DNA of 6,745 nt. Origin: Phycisphaerae bacterium (GTDB lineage Bacteria; Planctomycetota; Phycisphaerae; Sedimentisphaerales; Anaerobacaceae). Each line of letters opens with the position of its first letter. Position 1 is the stretch's first letter. The position numbers and the translations under genes were made by a program. A model generated the notes under the pieces. The model was not told the DNA's origin and did not search any database. It saw nothing but the letters and a program-made list of their open reading frames with translations. The DNA lies in the NCBI GenBank assembly GCA_030609625.1, contig JAUWBX010000107.1:1-6745 (forward strand), in the 5' to 3' direction. Below are positions 5,961 through 6,745 of the stretch, piece after piece.

Positions 5961-6745
5961 AATTGCTTTTCGCAGAAACTGGTCGCATTCGTCAAGTATT
6001 TTTGTAGCGCCCGCCAAATTCGTCCGGCGAAAGTGCATTACAATAGCGGCTTTAACTTTTCCCTGTGCGCGTCTGAGCAGTCTCCTCGCGCCGGTTCGGC
6101 TGAGATTGGTCATTTCCATCACGATCCGCAGCGACCGGTCGCGTAATTTCTCATTTGTCGCCTTCAGGTCAACCATAAGATTGCCATAGACCTTGCCTAA
6201 TTTGACCATTGCTCCCGTGGTCAGAGTGTTGAGTACGAGTTTCGTTGCGGTACCGGCTTTCATCCGGGTTGAACCGGTGATAACTTCCGGGCCGACAACC
6301 GGATTGATAATGATTTCAGCGGGGATATGCCCGATGGCCTCCGGCGCACAGGTAACAAAAATGGTCGCTGCCCCTGTTCGCCGGGCTTCTTTGAGAGCGC
6401 CGTGCACAAAAGGGGTCATACCGCACGCCGCCAGGCCAACCACGACGTCACTTGGTCGGACCCGTATCTTCCTTATTGATATAGCACCATCCTGGGCGCA
6501 ATCTTCAGCGCCTTCAACTGCCCGGACCAGCGCACCTCGGCCACCGGCAATGATGCCCTGTACAAGTGAAGGCGGCACACCAAAAGTAGGTGGGCACTCC
6601 GAGGCATCCAACACGCCCAGCCGGCCACTTGTGCCGGCACCTATGTAAAATAGCCGTCCACCCTTTCTAAACCGCGCTACAATCAAATCGATCGCTGCAG
6701 CAATTTGTTTACGCTGCCGTGCCACGGCGGCGGGTACAAGCGCAT
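5946..6745 (-). CDS. murQ: N-acetylmuramic acid 6-phosphate etherase MurQ, N-terminus cut by the window edge
   Basis: Cleaves the D-lactyl ether of MurNAc-6-phosphate to GlcNAc-6-phosphate and D-lactate in the cytoplasm, the key step of MurNAc catabolism. The 266 visible residues form a SIS-fold protein. They include the sugar-phosphate loop GAGTSGRLG, DASECPPT and VEGAED, which carry the two glutamates equivalent to E. coli MurQ Glu83 and Glu114, and the GCKR/MurQ signature beginning GPEVITGSTRMKAG. From memory of E. coli MurQ (298 residues), about 35 N-terminal residues lie beyond the right edge; the frame is open to base 6745, and the in-frame GTG at 6725 is an internal valine, not a start. 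The C-terminus is complete. The gene overlaps the symporter by 4 nt. The enzyme that makes its substrate (AnmK, a MurNAc 6-kinase, or a PTS) is not in the window and may lie upstream. Confidence 0.95.
   Translation of the reverse strand, partial: ALVPAAVARQRKQIAAAIDLIVARFRKGGRLFYIGAGTSGRLGVLDASECPPTFGVPPSLVQGIIAGGRGALVRAVEGAEDCAQDGAISIRKIRVRPSDVVVGLAACGMTPFVHGALKEARRTGAATIFVTCAPEAIGHIPAEIIINPVVGPEVITGSTRMKAGTATKLVLNTLTTGAMVKLGKVYGNLMVDLKATNEKLRDRSLRIVMEMTNLSRTGARRLLRRAQGKVKAAIVMHFRRTNLAGATKILDECDQFLRKAIEEAS

Noticed and set aside
5402..5995. Minus-strand out-of-frame ORFs (also 810-1061, 1580-1795, 2862-3050, 4331-4579, 4821-5162 and 4877-5185)
   Set aside because: They overlap real genes in another frame and have Arg/Pro/Ser-rich, low-information translations.
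6723..6725. GTG at 6725 as the murQ start
   Set aside because: The frame stays open and family-like to the window edge; starting here would also remove residues that align with E. coli MurQ.

Overview
The window carries six protein genes, all on the minus strand, dedicated to taking up, releasing and recycling amino sugars (N-acetylglucosamine, N-acetylmuramic acid and related N-acetylhexosamines). No RNA gene, CRISPR array, transposase or phage gene was seen. The gene set, the SSS-type symporters used in place of a PTS, and a REP-like double hairpin between genes suggest an environmental Gram-negative-type bacterium, most likely of the Planctomycetes/PVC group. That assignment is an inference from gene content, not from a marker gene.

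Read in the direction of transcription (high to low coordinates), the first block is murQ (N-acetylmuramate-6-phosphate etherase, its start cut off by the right edge), then a sodium:solute symporter whose GTG start overlaps the murQ stop. After a 144-162 nt AT-rich gap comes an exported family GH20 beta-N-acetylhexosaminidase. A spacer of about 235 nt follows, holding a REP-like double hairpin, three copies of a 12-20 bp repeat and a very good sigma70-type promoter. This promoter drives the second block: a sugar-1-phosphate nucleotidyltransferase, an N-acetylhexosamine 1-kinase-like phosphotransferase coupled to it by a GTGA overlap, and 22 nt further on a second sodium:solute symporter, of which only the first 94 residues lie in the window.

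A reasonable reading is as follows. The secreted GH20 enzyme trims terminal N-acetylhexosamines from chitin, glycan or peptidoglycan fragments, and the two symporters import the products. MurQ sends MurNAc-6-phosphate into catabolism as GlcNAc-6-phosphate. The kinase plus nucleotidyltransferase can instead turn free N-acetylhexosamine into hexosamine-1-phosphate and then a nucleotide sugar, a salvage route analogous in logic to AmgK/MurU. The substrates of both symporters and of the kinase/nucleotidyltransferase pair cannot be fixed from sequence alone.

The points most worth a second look are the repeat array whose copies carry the -35 box of the second operon, a cluster of three adjacent hairpins that encodes one loop of the GH20 protein, and the uncertain start of the GH20 gene, where the best ribosome binding site and ATG lie in another frame.
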